Numbered from the stretch's first letter, positions 9,904 to 20,868 are shown. The stretch: DNA of 64,000 bases from Pelotomaculum sp. PtaB.Bin104 (GCA_002067205.1 MVQL01000211.1:62001-126000), one strand, 5' to 3'. Notes: generated by a model not told the origin, from the letters alone. Numbers and translations are program-made.

Positions 9904-10958
9904 TGATAATGAAGAGAAGAAAAAGTAATCCCATTTTTATCGGCAAGGTACAGGTGGGCGGTGGTGCTCCCGTTAGTGTGCAGTCCATGACCAACACCGA
10001 CACCAGGGATATTGCCGCGACCATCTCCCAAATCAATGAGCTTTCCGCCGCCGGCTGCGAAATCGTCCGGGTGGCTGTGCCTGACTGGGAGGCGGCAGGG
10101 GCGTTGCCGGCGATTATTAGCGGTATCAGCATCCCGTTGATTGCCGACATCCACTTTGACTACCGGCTGGCGCTGGAAGTGCTTCGGGCTGGAGTGGACG
10201 GGCTGCGAATTAACCCCGGCAACATCGGCGGCCGTGAGCAGGTTACCGCTGTAGTAGCGGCAGCCCGGGAGCGCGGTGTCCCCATCCGCATCGGGGTAAA
10301 CGCGGGCTCTTTGGAAAAAGAGCTGCTGGAGCGTTATGGCGGGGTAACCGCACAGGCGATGGTGGAGAGCGCCATGGGCCATATTAACCTGCTCGAACAG
10401 TTGCATTTCACTGATATTAAGGTATCGTTAAAAGCTTCCGATATCCGGTTGATGCTGGAAGCTTACCGCCTGCTGGCAGGCCGGGTGGACTATCCCTTTC
10501 ACATCGGGGTAACCGAGGCGGGCACCTTGCGCACAGGGACGGTAAAGTCCGCGGTCGGCATCGGCATTCTGTTAAATGAAGGGATCGGCGACACAATCAG
10601 AGTGTCCCTGACCGGGCACCCCCTTCATGAAGTCAGGGTCGGCTATGACATCCTGAAAGCCCTGGGGCTGCGCCGGCGGGGCATTGAGTTTATTTCCTGC
10701 CCGACCTGCGGGCGCACCCAAATAGATTTAATTAAAATTGCCGGAGAAGTGGAGGAAAAGCTACAGTTTGTGGACAGGCCGCTCAAGGTGGCCGTTATGG
10801 GCTGTGTGGTCAATGGTCCGGGTGAGGCCAGAGAGGCCGACGTGGGCATTGCCGGCGGAAAGGGATCGGGACTGATCTTTCGCAAGGGCCGGGTAATGCG
10901 GAAAGTGCCGGAGGAAAACCTGGTGGAAGAATTGCTGAGGGAGATTGAGTTGCTGTAA
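9903..10958 (+). CDS. ispG: 4-hydroxy-3-methylbut-2-enyl diphosphate synthase (IspG)
   Basis: [4Fe-4S] enzyme of the MEP pathway that reductively opens MEcPP to HMBPP. At 351 residues it is the bacterial two-domain form. The TIM-barrel part has [12 protein letters not shown] and [13 protein letters not shown]. The cluster ligands lie in [12 protein letters not shown] (two Cys) and [10 protein letters not shown] (one Cys plus the downstream Glu). ATG 9903 overlaps the rseP stop by one base. It needs low-potential electrons. The 2[4Fe-4S] ferredoxin at 4407-4577 is a candidate donor, by inference only. Confidence 0.97.
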   Translation: MIMKRRKSNPIFIGKVQVGGGAPVSVQSMTNTDTRDIAATISQINELSAAGCEIVRVAVPDWEAAGALPAIISGISIPLIADIHFDYRLALEVLRAGVDGLRINPGNIGGREQVTAVVAAARERGVPIRIGVNAGSLEKELLERYGGVTAQAMVESAMGHINLLEQLHFTDIKVSLKASDIRLMLEAYRLLAGRVDYPFHIGVTEAGTLRTGTVKSAVGIGILLNEGIGDTIRVSLTGHPLHEVRVGYDILKALGLRRRGIEFISCPTCGRTQIDLIKIAGEVEEKLQFVDRPLKVAVMGCVVNGPGEAREADVGIAGGKGSGLIFRKGRVMRKVPEENLVEELLREIELL

Positions 10959-11105
10959 AAAACCAGGTGCAAGCAGCCTCAAGCGGTCTTTCCGCCGATC
11001 GAAGGCGAAGTGTTATCTAAACAACAGTATTAACTTAATACCAAAGTTTTGAGTGGTTTTATTAACTTAATATTCTATTCAACAAGTGTTTGGGGGAGTT
11101 GTTTC

Positions 11106-12815
11106 ATGCGTACAACAGAATTATTAGCTCCGACCTTAAGAGAAGTGCCGGCCGAAGCGGAAGTCGTCAGCCACCAGCTGTTGATGCGGGCCGGTTTCAT
11201 CCGCCGGGAGACAGCCGGGTTTTACAACTATCTACCCCTGGCCATGCGCGTATTGAAGAAGATAAACCAAATTATCCGTGAGGAAATGGACCGCCAGGGC
11301 GGGCAGGAGCTGCTGATGCCCATCGTTCAGCCGGCGGAGCTCTGGCAGGAGTCCGGCCGCTGGGATGTTTACGGGCCTGAGCTGTTTCGCATAAAAGACC
11401 GGCACAACCGGGATTTCGCCCTGGGGCCTACCCATGAAGAAATTATTACCGCCCTGGTGCGGGGGGAGGTCAGCTCCTACAAGCAGCTGCCGCTTTTGTT
11501 GTACCAGATTGCGAACAAGTTCCGGGATGAGCGCCGGCCTCGCTTTGGCCTGATGCGCAGCCGGGAATTTATTATGAAGGATCTTTACTCCTTTGACCGG
11601 GACTACGAAGGGCTGCAGGTCAGCTACGAAAAGATGCGTGAGGCTTATACCCAGGTCTTCCGGCGGTGTGGGCTGCGCTTCCGGCCGGTGGAGGCCGATT
11701 CCGGGGCCATTGGGGGCAGTGACACTCAAGAATTTATGGTGCTGGCCGATTCCGGGGAAGCCACCGTGCTGTTCTGCGAGAACGAAGCCTGTGATTATGC
11801 CGCAAATGTGGAGAAAGCGGCGTCGGCCCCGGTGACCGCGGCGCCCGTTGAGGAGCAAAAGCCCCTGGCCGAAGTCCCCACTCCCGGCGCCCACACGGTC
11901 GAAGAGGTGGCCGCATTTTTGAACGTGGCACCGCAAAGGATTGTAAAAACCCTGTTATATGAAACAGAAAAGGAAGTTGTAGCCGTCCTGGTCCGGGGTG
12001 ACCGGGAGGTTAATGAGGTTAAGCTGGCCAATGCCTTGGGCTGCCTGCAGTTAAATCTGGCCGGGCCAGACACGGTGAGCAGTGTCACCGGGGCGCGGGT
12101 CGGGTTTGCCGGGCCGGTGGGGCTCAAGGTGAAAATATTAGTGGATCGTGAGGTGGCGGTGATCGTCAATGCCGTCACCGGCGCCAACAAGGACGACATG
12201 CACTTAGTTAATGTCAACCCGGGCCGTGATTTCAGCATCGATATTGTTGACGATCTCCGGATGGTGCGGGCCGGGGAGCCGTGCCCGCGCTGCGGGAAGG
12301 CGCTGGTTGAGGCCAAAGGCATTGAGGTGGGTCAGATCTTCAAGCTGGGGGATAAGTACAGCAAGGCGCTGGGTGCCTTGTACCTGGACGAAAGCGGCCA
12401 GTCACGGCCGGTGATCATGGGCTGCTACGGCATTGGCGTTACCAGGACCATGGCTGCGGCCATTGAGCAGAACAACGACAAGGACGGGATCATCTGGCCG
12501 GCGGCTATCGCCCCGTTTCAAGTTATAGTTGTTCCGGTCAGCGCCAAGGATGCCACACAGATGGACGCAGCCGAAGATGTGTACAACCGGCTGGTGGCGG
12601 CCGGGATCGAAGCGCTCCTTGATGACCGGCCGGACCGGGCCGGGGTGAAATTCAAAGATGCCGACCTGATTGGCTACCCCCTGCGGATTACCATCGGGGC
12701 CAGGGCGCTGGCCAATGGACAGGCTGAGGTACGGGTGCGCCGGACGGGAGAAGTAATGATGTTGGCTATGGACGAGCTGGAAAGCCGGATTGCGGAGCTC
12801 CTGGGTGGGCTGTAA
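11106..12815 (+). CDS. proS: Prolyl-tRNA synthetase, bacterial type with editing domain
   Basis: Charges tRNA-Pro in the cytosol. The 569 residues are typical of the bacterial form. The class II core (motif 2 around [21 protein letters not shown]) is interrupted by the INS editing domain at about residues 230-390, which hydrolyses Ala-tRNA-Pro. The C-terminal anticodon-binding domain ends the protein. I chose ATG 11106 ([15 protein letters not shown]), 7 bases after GGGGGAG. I saw no T-box in the 147 bases upstream. The stop overlaps the next gene (TAATG). Confidence 0.97.
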   Translation: MRTTELLAPTLREVPAEAEVVSHQLLMRAGFIRRETAGFYNYLPLAMRVLKKINQIIREEMDRQGGQELLMPIVQPAELWQESGRWDVYGPELFRIKDRHNRDFALGPTHEEIITALVRGEVSSYKQLPLLLYQIANKFRDERRPRFGLMRSREFIMKDLYSFDRDYEGLQVSYEKMREAYTQVFRRCGLRFRPVEADSGAIGGSDTQEFMVLADSGEATVLFCENEACDYAANVEKAASAPVTAAPVEEQKPLAEVPTPGAHTVEEVAAFLNVAPQRIVKTLLYETEKEVVAVLVRGDREVNEVKLANALGCLQLNLAGPDTVSSVTGARVGFAGPVGLKVKILVDREVAVIVNAVTGANKDDMHLVNVNPGRDFSIDIVDDLRMVRAGEPCPRCGKALVEAKGIEVGQIFKLGDKYSKALGALYLDESGQSRPVIMGCYGIGVTRTMAAAIEQNNDKDGIIWPAAIAPFQVIVVPVSAKDATQMDAAEDVYNRLVAAGIEALLDDRPDRAGVKFKDADLIGYPLRITIGARALANGQAEVRVRRTGEVMMLAMDELESRIAELLGGL

Positions 12816-13972
12816 TGGTCAATAAAATCTTGATCCTGTCGGTCACTGTCGGCACCGGTCACATGCGCACGGCCCAGGCCTTGCAGAAGGCGGCAGGTGA
12901 CCTCTGCCCGGGGTTAGAGGTCACCATTCTGGATACCTTTCGCTATGCCAGCCCCTTTGTAGAGAAATTTGTCCTGGGCACATACATGCAAATGCTGAAA
13001 ATCAGCCCGGCGGTTTACGGCTTCCTTTATCGCCAGGCTGAGCGGGGCCAGCCTTTGTCCGGCCGGGGCAAGTTTGAATTCAACCGCGTGATGAACATGC
13101 TGGCGGCGCCCAGGCTGGTTAAATATATCCAGTCCTATCAGCCAGACGTGATTGTCTGCACCCATCCTTTTCCGCTGGGCATTATCTCTTTTATGAAGAA
13201 CAAAGGGCTTTTTACCGGGCCGGTTTTTGCCACGATTACTGACTTTACCATTCACTCCTTCTGGGTTTTTCCGGAGGTGGACTATTATCTGGTTGGAGCG
13301 GAGCAGCTCATTGAGCAGTGTGAGGAATTTGGGCTTTGCCGGGAGCAAGTGCATTTTACCGGGATCCCGATTGACCCGGCCTTTTCCCTGCCGGTCAATA
13401 AAAAGGAACAAAGAGCTCGGCTCGGGCTGGAGCCTGATCTCCCTGCCGTCCTGATTACAGGTGGCGGGCTGGGCATGGGGGGCCTGGAAGAAGCGGTGCT
13501 GGCGCTGGGCGGGCCTGCTGCTAATTGCCAGCTAATGGTTGTTACCGGTACGAACACTTTGCTCAAAGATAGGCTGGAAAAGAACCTGCAGGCTTTTTCA
13601 AGCAGAGTCAAGGTCTTTGGCTATGTCGACAATATCCACGAGCTGATGGCAGCGGCAGATTTGATGGTGGGTAAAGCGGGAGGGCTTTCCTGTGCCGAGG
13701 CCATGGCCGCAGGTCTGCCCGTGTTTGTTCTTGACCCGCTGCCGGGTCAGGAAGAAAGAAATGCTGAATTTTTAGTCTCCATGGAGGCCGGCGTCAGGGT
13801 GAAAGAGCAGGAATTAGCTGACCAGGTGCGGGCCTATCTAGCACAGAGCAGCAGGTTTCAGGCGATGGCGCGTGCTGCCGCCGCCTTAGGCCGGCCCAGG
13901 GCAGCCTTCGATGCGGTGAACATTATGGTCAATGACAGAGAAGCCTCTCAGGTGAAGTGTTCTGAAAGCTGA
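12815..13972 (+). CDS. MGDG synthase/UgtP-type processive glycosyltransferase
   Basis: A 385-residue GT-B glycosyltransferase of the monogalactosyldiacylglycerol synthase family. Bacillus UgtP uses this fold to make glucosyl-diacylglycerols. The N-terminal ILSVTVGTGHMRTAQAL is the membrane-lipid acceptor loop with its GxGH. The C-terminal half has LITGGGLGMGGLEEAV and the nucleotide-sugar pocket MVGKAGGLSCAEAMAAGLP. The sugar and acceptor are not decidable from sequence. ATG 12815 overlaps the proS stop. In Bacillus the polC gene lies at this position between proS and rimP. Confidence 0.88.
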   Translation: MVNKILILSVTVGTGHMRTAQALQKAAGDLCPGLEVTILDTFRYASPFVEKFVLGTYMQMLKISPAVYGFLYRQAERGQPLSGRGKFEFNRVMNMLAAPRLVKYIQSYQPDVIVCTHPFPLGIISFMKNKGLFTGPVFATITDFTIHSFWVFPEVDYYLVGAEQLIEQCEEFGLCREQVHFTGIPIDPAFSLPVNKKEQRARLGLEPDLPAVLITGGGLGMGGLEEAVLALGGPAANCQLMVVTGTNTLLKDRLEKNLQAFSSRVKVFGYVDNIHELMAAADLMVGKAGGLSCAEAMAAGLPVFVLDPLPGQEERNAEFLVSMEAGVRVKEQELADQVRAYLAQSSRFQAMARAAAALGRPRAAFDAVNIMVNDREASQVKCSES

Positions 13973-14033
13973 TTTGCTAAAGGTGATCCGGTTTTCCGTG
14001 GCGTTTAGTGTTTTGTTTGAAAGTTACCCCCTC

Positions 14034-14062
14034 TTGTCAGCAAATGTTTTTTATGTTATAGT
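14034..14062 (+). promoter_or_regulatory. Sigma-A promoter of the rimP-nusA-infB operon
   Basis: TTGTCA (14034-14039) and TATAGT (14057-14062) are 17 bases apart, each close to consensus. Transcription would start near 14069. That leaves an untranslated leader of about 115 bases with a strong hairpin at 14100-14123. Confidence 0.72.
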
Positions 14063-14099
14063 GTGCTTGTTAGAGATTCAGGCAGAGATTTTGTTTTCC

Positions 14100-14123
14100 A
14101 AAGAGTGGGTATACCCACTCTTT
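14100..14123 (+). promoter_or_regulatory. Palindromic leader hairpin upstream of rimP
   Basis: A perfect 24-base palindrome. As RNA it forms a 10-bp stem (14100-14109 with 14114-14123, loop TATA) ending in UUU then CGCAUUCU. It lies between the proposed promoter and rimP, in the 5' leader. An intrinsic terminator used for attenuation, possibly by NusA itself, is plausible. An RNase cleavage site or protein operator is the alternative. Confidence 0.6.
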
Positions 14124-14183
14124 CGCATTCTCATGGATAACTCGGTGATTGTACACATACAAGGATAATAGGAGGGGCCCATT

Positions 14184-14663
14184 GTGGCGGGTAATCAGGT
14201 AGTGAAATTAGTAGAACAATTAGCTTTACCAATTGTGCAAGCGGCCGGGATGGAGTTGGTTGACGTAGAGTTTGTTAAAGAGGGTGGCCGGTGGTATCTG
14301 CGCATTTTTATAGATAAACCAGAGGGGATTAATCACGCTGACTGCCGGTTTATTTCGGAAAAGCTGGACCACTTGCTGGATGCTCATGATCCGGTGCCCC
14401 ACGCTTACGCGCTGGAGGTATCTTCTCCCGGCATTGAAAGGCCGCTAAAGCGTCCGGGTGACTTTAACCGGTTTGCCGGCATGCCGGCCGATATTACCAC
14501 TTATCAATCGATTAACGGCCTGAAAAAGTTTAACGGGCGCCTGCAGGGCACGCGTGAGGATGGAGTGGTCATTGAACTGAAAGGAGAAGAATTATTAATT
14601 CCTTTTGAGCAGATCGCATCGGCGCGACTGGCTGGGGAATTTAATTGTTCTGGGAGGAAGTAG
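14184..14663 (+). CDS. rimP: Ribosome maturation factor RimP
   Basis: Assists 30S subunit assembly, acting on the S12/16S region. The 159 residues are typical. Family features include GMELVDVEFVKEGGRWYLRIFIDKP at the N terminus (shown as one helix-strand unit), SRFISEKLDHLLD-type segments and the signature ALEVSSPGIERPLKRPGDF. The C-terminal SH3-like domain covers roughly the last 65 residues. The start is GTG 14184 after AGGAGGGG. One base separates the stop from the nusA ATG. Confidence 0.95.
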   Translation: MAGNQVVKLVEQLALPIVQAAGMELVDVEFVKEGGRWYLRIFIDKPEGINHADCRFISEKLDHLLDAHDPVPHAYALEVSSPGIERPLKRPGDFNRFAGMPADITTYQSINGLKKFNGRLQGTREDGVVIELKGEELLIPFEQIASARLAGEFNCSGRK

Positions 14664-14664
14664 T

Positions 14665-15807
14665 ATGAATGCTGAATTCTTAGAAGCCCTGAAAGACCTG
14701 GAAAAGGAAAAGGGCATAGCGGTAGATGTCTTGCTGGAGGCGATTGAGGCGGCGCTCTTGTCGGCGTACAAGCGCAATTTTGGCTCCTTGCAGAATGCCC
14801 GGATCCATATTGACCGCGAAACCGGGGATTTTAAGGTGTATACCCAGCGCACAGTTGTCGGGCAGGTGGAAGACCCGCGCCTGGAAATATCCCTTGAGGA
14901 AGCCCAAGCGATTAACCCCAGCTATGAGCTGGGTGATATTGTAGAAGATGAGGTTACCCCGCGAAATTTTGGCCGGATCGCGGCTCAAACGGCCAAGCAG
15001 GTGGTCGTACAGAGAATTCGCGAGGCGGAAAGAAACATTATTTTTGAAGAATTTGTGAACCGTGAGGGCGATATCGTTACCGGCGTAGTCCAGCGGTTTG
15101 AACAAAAAAATGTGCTGATTGAGTTGGGGAAAACCGAGGCGATACTGGCGCCCTCAGAGCAGATGCCCGGCGAAGAATACCGGTTTGGTGACCGGATCAA
15201 AGTATATATTATTGAGGTCAGAAAAACCACCAAAGGCCCCCAGATCCTGGTCTCACGCACCCATCCCGGATTGCTGAAACGCCTTTTTGAACTGGAAGTC
15301 CCTGAATTGCACGAGGGTGTGGTGGAGCTTAAGGCGATCACCCGGGAGGCCGGGGCCAGGTCAAAAATAGCCGTCTACTCCAAAGACGAGAATGTTGACC
15401 CGGTGGGTGCCTGTGTTGGCCCGCGGGGGATGAGGGTGCAAAATATTGTCAATGAGTTAAATGGTGAAAAGATTGATATTATAAAATGGAATCCCGACTC
15501 CTCAAAATTCGTGGCCAGTTCTTTAAGCCCGGCAAAAGTCGTGGCTGTTGAAATTTGGGATGAGGAAAAGGTGGCCAGGGTCATTGTACCCGATTACCAG
15601 CTTTCCCTGGCTATTGGCAAAGAAGGCCAAAACGCGCGACTGGCAGCCAAACTGACCGGCTGGAAGATTGATATCAAGAGTGAGTCCCAAATGGAGGAAA
15701 TTTATCAACAGGAATATGACGATGTAAGCGACTTAAACGATGAAGGCGATGTTAACGAAGAGGGCGATGTTAACGATTTAGGCGACGTATACGAAGGGAT
15801 GGAATAG
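14665..15807 (+). CDS. nusA: Transcription termination/antitermination factor NusA
   Basis: Binds RNA polymerase and nascent RNA to modulate pausing, termination and antitermination. At 380 residues it is the short Gram-positive form. It has an N-terminal polymerase-binding domain (1-125), an S1 domain (about 135-200, [16 protein letters not shown]), KH1 ([13 protein letters not shown]) and KH2 ([20 protein letters not shown]). It lacks the C-terminal acidic repeats of the E. coli protein. It ends instead in a short tail of three GDV repeats rich in Asp and Glu. ATG 14665 follows GGGAGGAAG. Confidence 0.96.
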   Translation: MNAEFLEALKDLEKEKGIAVDVLLEAIEAALLSAYKRNFGSLQNARIHIDRETGDFKVYTQRTVVGQVEDPRLEISLEEAQAINPSYELGDIVEDEVTPRNFGRIAAQTAKQVVVQRIREAERNIIFEEFVNREGDIVTGVVQRFEQKNVLIELGKTEAILAPSEQMPGEEYRFGDRIKVYIIEVRKTTKGPQILVSRTHPGLLKRLFELEVPELHEGVVELKAITREAGARSKIAVYSKDENVDPVGACVGPRGMRVQNIVNELNGEKIDIIKWNPDSSKFVASSLSPAKVVAVEIWDEEKVARVIVPDYQLSLAIGKEGQNARLAAKLTGWKIDIKSESQMEEIYQQEYDDVSDLNDEGDVNEEGDVNDLGDVYEGME

Positions 15808-15826
15808 GATGGATAGGAGGTAATCC

Positions 15827-16093
15827 ATGCCCAAAGTCAAGAAAATACCTCAGCGGATGTGTGTCGGCTGTCAGGAAATGAAGCCGAAAAAAGAACTGAT
15901 TCGGGTAGTCCGGACCCCCGAGGAAACCATCGAAATAGACCCCACGGGAAAGCGTTCCGGCCGTGGTGCGTATATATGTCCGGATGAAGCATGTTTTTTA
16001 AAGGCGTTGAAGGCAAAACGCTTTGAGAAAGCGCTTAAATGCCCAATATCTTCAGAAATTATTGATGAATTGGGGAAAAAGCTGGTGAAATAA
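15827..16093 (+). CDS. rnpM: YlxR/RnpM, RNase P modulator family
   Basis: An 88-residue basic RNA-binding protein of the DUF448 family. In B. subtilis the homolog has been described as a modulator of RNase P. The signature RMCVGCQEMKPKKELIRVVR with its CxxC and the GRGAYICPDEACFLKALK segment are intact. ATG 15827 follows GGAGG. It is fixed between nusA and the L7Ae-like gene as in most Firmicutes. The stop abuts the next ATG directly. Confidence 0.92.
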   Translation: MPKVKKIPQRMCVGCQEMKPKKELIRVVRTPEETIEIDPTGKRSGRGAYICPDEACFLKALKAKRFEKALKCPISSEIIDELGKKLVK

Positions 16094-16414
16094 ATGGCTA
16101 TCGAGCAGATCATCGGCATGGGGCAGCGGGCCGGGAAATTGATCTCAGGCAATTTTGCTCTTAAGGATGCCCTGATGAAAACAAAAATAAAACTGTTAAT
16201 CATTGCCAAGGACACTGCAGGGCGCACTGAGAGGGAATTATCGGAGTTAGCCGGCTTAAAAAATATTCCTGTAATAATTTATGGCTCAAAGGTGGAATTA
16301 GGCAGGTTGATCGGTAAAGCACCTTGTTCAGCAGTTGCTTTTACGGATGAGGCCATGTCTTTGAGAATCCTTGAGGCTTTGGAAAGAGGTGGTATTAACC
16401 GTACAGTACTTTAA
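16094..16414 (+). CDS. ylxQ: L7Ae-family RNA-binding protein YlxQ
   Basis: A 106-residue protein of the L7Ae/L30e/S12e fold. Relatives bind kink-turn RNA. The N-terminal [20 protein letters not shown] and the middle [18 protein letters not shown] match the family. It begins at the base after the ylxR stop and ends 16 bases before infB. It sits in the conserved nusA-ylxR-ylxQ-infB operon. Its exact cellular RNA target is not known from sequence. Confidence 0.9.
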   Translation: MAIEQIIGMGQRAGKLISGNFALKDALMKTKIKLLIIAKDTAGRTERELSELAGLKNIPVIIYGSKVELGRLIGKAPCSAVAFTDEAMSLRILEALERGGINRTVL

Positions 16415-16430
16415 TTTTGGAGGTAATTAT

Positions 16431-19397
16431 ATGGTAAAAAAACGGGTCCATGAAATTGCAAAGGAGCTTAACATAGAAAGTAAGGAAATAATAAATAAGT
16501 TGAGCGGTATGGGGATCAGTGTCAAGTCCCATATGAGCACCTTGGAAGACAGCGAAGTGCAGAACCTGCTGCGGCATTATCGCCAGGATAAGCCTGCGGC
16601 TGATCGCCCGGCTGCTATAAAACCAACGCCTGCTGCGCCACCAGGAGCAAAGCAGGAGAAAAAAACCAGGGCTGTGCCGGTGTCCGAGCGGTCTCAAAAA
16701 CCCAGGGGGCAGCAGCAAGAGAATAGAAGGAGTAAGGGTCCAGGTGTGAAGCATTACCATGGAGCAGGTTTAGTTGACCGGGTGCCCTCACGTCCACCGG
16801 ACAGGCGTTTTGAAGAAAACCCCAAACAGGCGGATAAAGCACCGGCAAAGGTTCCGGTGGGGCAGACAAGAAGCGACCAGGGCTTGAGTGCCGGGGTGGA
16901 AAAAGAGCCCGGCGAGCGCCAGACGCCTGCCCAGACGGTGCCGGGCAAGCCTCAGCCGGCCCGGGTGAACGTCGATAGCCCGGGCAGGCCACAGCAGGAA
17001 CAAACGCAGCAAAGGTCTAATGTGCCGGACCGGCCAACCTACGATCGCCAGCAGCCGCAACAGAACCGCGGGCGCCAGGACCGGCCTCCGCAAGGCGCGA
17101 GGTCGGCACAAGGACGACCTGCCCAGGGTTCGGAGCAGGTCAGGCGTGAGCGAGTCAATCGGGGACAGGTCAGCCCGCAAGGGGCAAGACCCACAGGCGC
17201 TCAGGGCTCAAGGCCGGGCAGCCCGCAAGGGGCTAGACCCGCAAGCACCCTGGGTCCAAGACCGGGCGGCCCGCAAGGGGCAAGACCCACAGGCGCTCAG
17301 GGCTCAAGGCCGGGCAGTACTTATGGAGCAAGACCGGCGGGTGCACAGCCAAGAACGGGCAGCCCGCAAGGAGCAAGAATGCAGCCGGCTCCAGGTGGCG
17401 ACAAACCGCAGGCCCGCCCTGAAGAGCGAAGATTTGCGGATAAGCCGAAAGTTCAAGATAAGCCCAAGCAGCAGCCCAAGCCGGGTGCGAACCGGCCGAT
17501 AAGCAAAGGCCGCTATGACAATAAGCGTGCTGTTATAAATAATATCAGTGCGGAAGGGTCGCGGCTAAGGACGGGATCCCGCAAAAAAGCTGCCAAACCC
17601 AAAGAACGCCAACAAATAGCCCCGGTCCAACCGGTGGAGAAAAAGCCCATCGTGCTCGGTGAATCGATTGCTGTGCAGGAATTAGCCCTGAAATTGCATA
17701 AAACTCCAGCTGAATTAATTAAGAAACTAATGCAGCTGGGGGTCCTGGCTACGATCAACCAGGAGATCGACAGCGATACCGCGAGCCTTTTGGCTGATGA
17801 ATACGGCTATGAGGTAGAGATAAAATTGCCGGTTGATATCGAGGCTGTGTTGATGCAGGAGCCGGAGGAGGATGCCGAGTCGCTGGAGCCAAGACCCAGT
17901 ATTGTTACGGTGATGGGACATGTTGACCACGGCAAGACTTCACTGTTGGACGCGATCAGGAAGACAAATGTTACTTCCACCGAGGCCGGCGGCATAACCC
18001 AGCATATCGGCGCCTATCAGGTGGAGCATGGCGGCAAGAAAATCACCTTTGTGGATACCCCGGGACATGAGGCCTTTACGGCTATGCGGGCGCGCGGCGC
18101 CCAGGTCACCGATATTGCCATCCTGGTGGTGGCAGCCGAAGACGGGGTTATGCCTCAGACAGTTGAAGCGATTAATCACGCTAAAGAGGCGGATGTTCCG
18201 ATTATTGTAGCAATCAATAAGATCGATAAGCCTGGCGCCAACCCCGAGAAGGTCAAGCAGGAGCTTACCGAGCACGGACTAATAGCTGAAGAGTGGGGCG
18301 GGGATACTATCTGTGTCAATGTTTCCGCCAAAAAGCACCAAGGGTTGAAAGACCTTTTAGAAATGATCCTGCTGGTTGCAGAGATGAGGGAATTAAAAGC
18401 CAATCCGGAGCGTCTGGCCAGAGGCACCGTGATCGAGGCGGAGCTGGATAAGGGACGTGGCCCGGTAGCCACTGTACTGGTGCAGAACGGGACCTTGAAG
18501 ATTGGTGACAACATTATTGCCGGCTCTGCTTATGGGCGGGTGCGCGCCATGATTGATGACAAAGGGCGCCGGGTGAAGAAAGCCGAACCTTCCGCTCCGG
18601 TGGAAGTGCTGGGCTTTTCCGAAACACCGATGGCCGGCGATGTATTTGTAGCAGTAGAGGATGAAAAGCTGGCCAGAAGCATTGTTTCCCGCCGGCAGAT
18701 TAGAAAGCGGGAAGAAGAGCTGAAGACCACTACCAGAGTGTCCCTGGACGATTTGTTCAAGCAAATTCAGGAGGGGCAGATTAAGGAACTAAGCATTATC
18801 GTCAAGGCTGACGTGCAGGGTTCAGTCGAGGCTCTGCGCCAGGCGCTGGAGCGGCTGAATACCGGAGAGGTAAAAGTTGACATCATTCATGGTGGAGTAG
18901 GGGCCATCACCGAAACAGATATTATGTTAGCCTCGGCCTCAAACGCCATTATTTTAGGCTTTAACGTGCGGCCGGATGTTAAGGCCAGAAAGGCCGCGGA
19001 AAATGAAAAGGTCGATGTAAGGCTGTACCGGGTCATCTATGAGGCCATTGAAGATGTGAAAGCGGCCATGAGCGGCCTGCTGGAGCCGGAGTATAAGGAA
19101 GTGACCCTGGGCCGGGCTGAAATCCGCAAGATCTTCCGGGCTTCGAAAATCGGTACCATTGCCGGCTGTTATGTGGTGGAAGGAAAGATTGAAAAGGATG
19201 CCGGAGTACGGGTAGTGCGGGATGGCATCGTAATCCATGAAGGTAAACTCGATTCCTTAAAGCGGTTCAAGGATGATGCTAAAGAAGTCATGCAAGGTTA
19301 TGAGTGCGGTCTTGCTTTAGAAAAGTTCAATGAAATCCAAGAGGGAGATATTATTGAGGCATTTACTGTTGAAGCCATAAAAAGGGAGCTCGCTTAA
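16431..19397 (+). CDS. infB: Translation initiation factor IF-2
   Basis: GTPase that brings fMet-tRNA to the 30S subunit and promotes subunit joining. At 988 residues it is long for a Firmicute. The excess is an N-terminal disordered region (about residues 60-390) rich in Pro, Gln, Arg and Gly, with tandem repeats. The N-terminal IF2N motif [18 protein letters not shown] comes first and a second IF2N lies just before the G domain. G1 is GHVDHGKTS near residue 495, followed by DTPGHEAF and NKIDKP. C-terminal domains are intact. ATG 16431 follows GGAGG. Confidence 0.97.
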   Translation: MVKKRVHEIAKELNIESKEIINKLSGMGISVKSHMSTLEDSEVQNLLRHYRQDKPAADRPAAIKPTPAAPPGAKQEKKTRAVPVSERSQKPRGQQQENRRSKGPGVKHYHGAGLVDRVPSRPPDRRFEENPKQADKAPAKVPVGQTRSDQGLSAGVEKEPGERQTPAQTVPGKPQPARVNVDSPGRPQQEQTQQRSNVPDRPTYDRQQPQQNRGRQDRPPQGARSAQGRPAQGSEQVRRERVNRGQVSPQGARPTGAQGSRPGSPQGARPASTLGPRPGGPQGARPTGAQGSRPGSTYGARPAGAQPRTGSPQGARMQPAPGGDKPQARPEERRFADKPKVQDKPKQQPKPGANRPISKGRYDNKRAVINNISAEGSRLRTGSRKKAAKPKERQQIAPVQPVEKKPIVLGESIAVQELALKLHKTPAELIKKLMQLGVLATINQEIDSDTASLLADEYGYEVEIKLPVDIEAVLMQEPEEDAESLEPRPSIVTVMGHVDHGKTSLLDAIRKTNVTSTEAGGITQHIGAYQVEHGGKKITFVDTPGHEAFTAMRARGAQVTDIAILVVAAEDGVMPQTVEAINHAKEADVPIIVAINKIDKPGANPEKVKQELTEHGLIAEEWGGDTICVNVSAKKHQGLKDLLEMILLVAEMRELKANPERLARGTVIEAELDKGRGPVATVLVQNGTLKIGDNIIAGSAYGRVRAMIDDKGRRVKKAEPSAPVEVLGFSETPMAGDVFVAVEDEKLARSIVSRRQIRKREEELKTTTRVSLDDLFKQIQEGQIKELSIIVKADVQGSVEALRQALERLNTGEVKVDIIHGGVGAITETDIMLASASNAIILGFNVRPDVKARKAAENEKVDVRLYRVIYEAIEDVKAAMSGLLEPEYKEVTLGRAEIRKIFRASKIGTIAGCYVVEGKIEKDAGVRVVRDGIVIHEGKLDSLKRFKDDAKEVMQGYECGLALEKFNEIQEGDIIEAFTVEAIKRELA
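17173..17376 (+). repeat. 48-bp tandem repeats inside infB
   Basis: Three consecutive 48-base units start at 17173, 17221 and 17269. A diverged fourth starts at 17317 and a partial fifth near 17362. Each unit encodes 16 residues of the type [16 protein letters not shown]. Units 1 and 3 are almost identical at the DNA level while unit 2 differs, which suggests recent slippage or gene conversion in a disordered linker. Confidence 0.85.
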
Positions 19398-19535
19398 AGA
19401 TAGCGATCGGCAGGTAATGGTATAGCAGCAATTTTTAGCCATTACAAGACAGAGCACCTGGGTCTGGCGGTTGTGAAATTTAACCCCAGAGTCTGATCAA
19501 TAGTTATTTAACCTCTAGTATAGGCGGTGTTGGTG

Positions 19536-19901
19536 ATGTCCTTCCGTCCTGAACGGTTGGCTGAAGCAATTAAAAAGGAAGTATCTGATATGTTGCGGGA
19601 GGAGATAAAAGACCCGCGCATCGGTTTTGTCAGTATCACGGCGGTAAAGGTTTCCAAGGATTTACGCTATGCGGAGATATATGCCAGCATTTTAGGTGAA
19701 CCTGCCGACCAGAAGGCATCGATCAAGGCGCTTACGGGGGCCCAAGGATTTATCCGCTGTGAGCTGGGCCGGCGGATCCGGCTCCGTTATACGCCGGAAT
19801 TAACTTTCAAGCTTGACCAGTCAATTGGCCGCGGCGCACAACTAATTAAGCTGATCGAGGAGGTTCAGGATAAGGGTGGCATATCCGATGAGCAGTCTTG
19901 A
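19536..19901 (+). CDS. rbfA: Ribosome-binding factor A
   Basis: Cold-shock and late 30S maturation factor that acts on the 16S rRNA 5' end. The 121-residue protein has the KH-like fold motifs [43 protein letters not shown] and [16 protein letters not shown] chose ATG 19536 (MSFRPERL). Upstream in-frame GTG and TTG codons are possible. It overlaps the next gene by 14 bases. The short ylxP gene often found between infB and rbfA is absent. Confidence 0.94.
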   Translation: MSFRPERLAEAIKKEVSDMLREEIKDPRIGFVSITAVKVSKDLRYAEIYASILGEPADQKASIKALTGAQGFIRCELGRRIRLRYTPELTFKLDQSIGRGAQLIKLIEEVQDKGGISDEQS

Positions 19902-20868
19902 GGACATTGCCCGGGCAATTAGCAGTGCCAAGCGCTTATTAATCTGTGGTCATATTATGCCTGACGGTGACTGCCTGGGGTCGGTGCTTGCTTTAGGCAC
20001 AGCCCTTGAGCAGATTGATAAGCAGGTAATCATGGCCGGCCCCGACCCGGTGCCTCAAATCTACGGGTTCCTGCCAAATATAGAAAATTTCAGGGTCGGC
20101 GAGCCGCCGGAAAACAGCTACGACACGCTGATCGCGCTGGACTGCTCCGTACCCAAGCGGCTTGGCAGCGGCTATTGTGACTTGCCCGCAAAAGACCACC
20201 TGACCGTGATCAATATTGATCACCATGTCGGCTCCGATTCCTTTGGCCGGTACAGGTATATCGACCCGCGGGCCGCGGCTGTAGGGGAAATAATTTTTGA
20301 CTTGCTTGAGTTAATGGGGATCAAAATAACTTTAGAGACAGCCATTTGTTTGTATACCGCTATTGCGACAGACACCGGCTCGTTTCAATATGAAAGCACG
20401 TCTCCGGCCACCCACCGGAGGGTAGCGCGGTTATTGGAAGCCGGTGTGCCGGTGGCCCGGATTAATGTGAACCTTTATGAAGAAAAGGCGCGCGCTTCTA
20501 GTTTTCTCTTGGGAGCAGCCTTAAACACACTCTCTTTCAGCGCTTGCGGTAAGGTGGCGTGGATGACCGTGACCCGTGAACTGCTCAGGAGCCTGGATGC
20601 CGGGGATGAGCTTACCGAAGGGTTGGTCAATTACGCCAGAGGGGTGAGAGGGGTTGAGGTGGGGCTGCTTTTTCATGAATTAGCCGACGGAAGGATTAAG
20701 ATCAGCCTTCGGTCCAAGGAAGCCGTTGATGTCAGGCGCCTGGCCGCATTATTTGGCGGCGGCGGCCACCCACGGGCCTCCGGCTGCGAAGTCACCGGCG
20801 ATTTGGCGAAAATCCAGGCCGAGGTCGTTGCCGCGGCGGTGTCTGCAGCAGGAGGGGAGGCACATTGA
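19888..20868 (+). CDS. nrnA: NrnA-type DHH phosphoesterase (nanoRNase / pAp phosphatase)
   Basis: Degrades very short RNA oligonucleotides and removes phosphate from 3'-phosphoadenosine 5'-phosphate. The 326 residues have the DHH motifs: [11 protein letters not shown] (I), ALDCSVP (II), [13 protein letters not shown] (III, the DHH), and [18 protein letters not shown] (IV). The C-terminal DHHA1 domain ends in [17 protein letters not shown] 19888 lies inside the rbfA 3' end, and its stop overlaps the truB start. It is part of the RNA-processing cluster. Confidence 0.94.
   Translation: MSSLEDIARAISSAKRLLICGHIMPDGDCLGSVLALGTALEQIDKQVIMAGPDPVPQIYGFLPNIENFRVGEPPENSYDTLIALDCSVPKRLGSGYCDLPAKDHLTVINIDHHVGSDSFGRYRYIDPRAAAVGEIIFDLLELMGIKITLETAICLYTAIATDTGSFQYESTSPATHRRVARLLEAGVPVARINVNLYEEKARASSFLLGAALNTLSFSACGKVAWMTVTRELLRSLDAGDELTEGLVNYARGVRGVEVGLLFHELADGRIKISLRSKEAVDVRRLAALFGGGGHPRASGCEVTGDLAKIQAEVVAAAVSAAGGEAH

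Noticed and set aside
10959-11105. T-box or other riboswitch before proS
   Set aside because: No T-box consensus or specifier stem could be found in the 147 bases.
11232-11936. 234-codon - strand frame opposite proS
   Set aside because: Antisense shadow inside a well-conserved synthetase; amino acid composition is unlike a real protein.
13974-14168. 64-codon + strand frame between the glycosyltransferase and rimP
   Set aside because: It covers the rimP promoter and the palindromic leader hairpin, has no ribosome-binding site and shows no family features.
17173-17376. CRISPR-like direct repeats
   Set aside because: The repeats are contiguous and in frame with infB, without unique spacers, and encode a protein linker.
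17020-17502. 160-codon frame overlapping infB in another reading frame
   Set aside because: It is produced by the GC-rich 48-bp repeats; the IF-2 frame is certain and covers the whole stretch.
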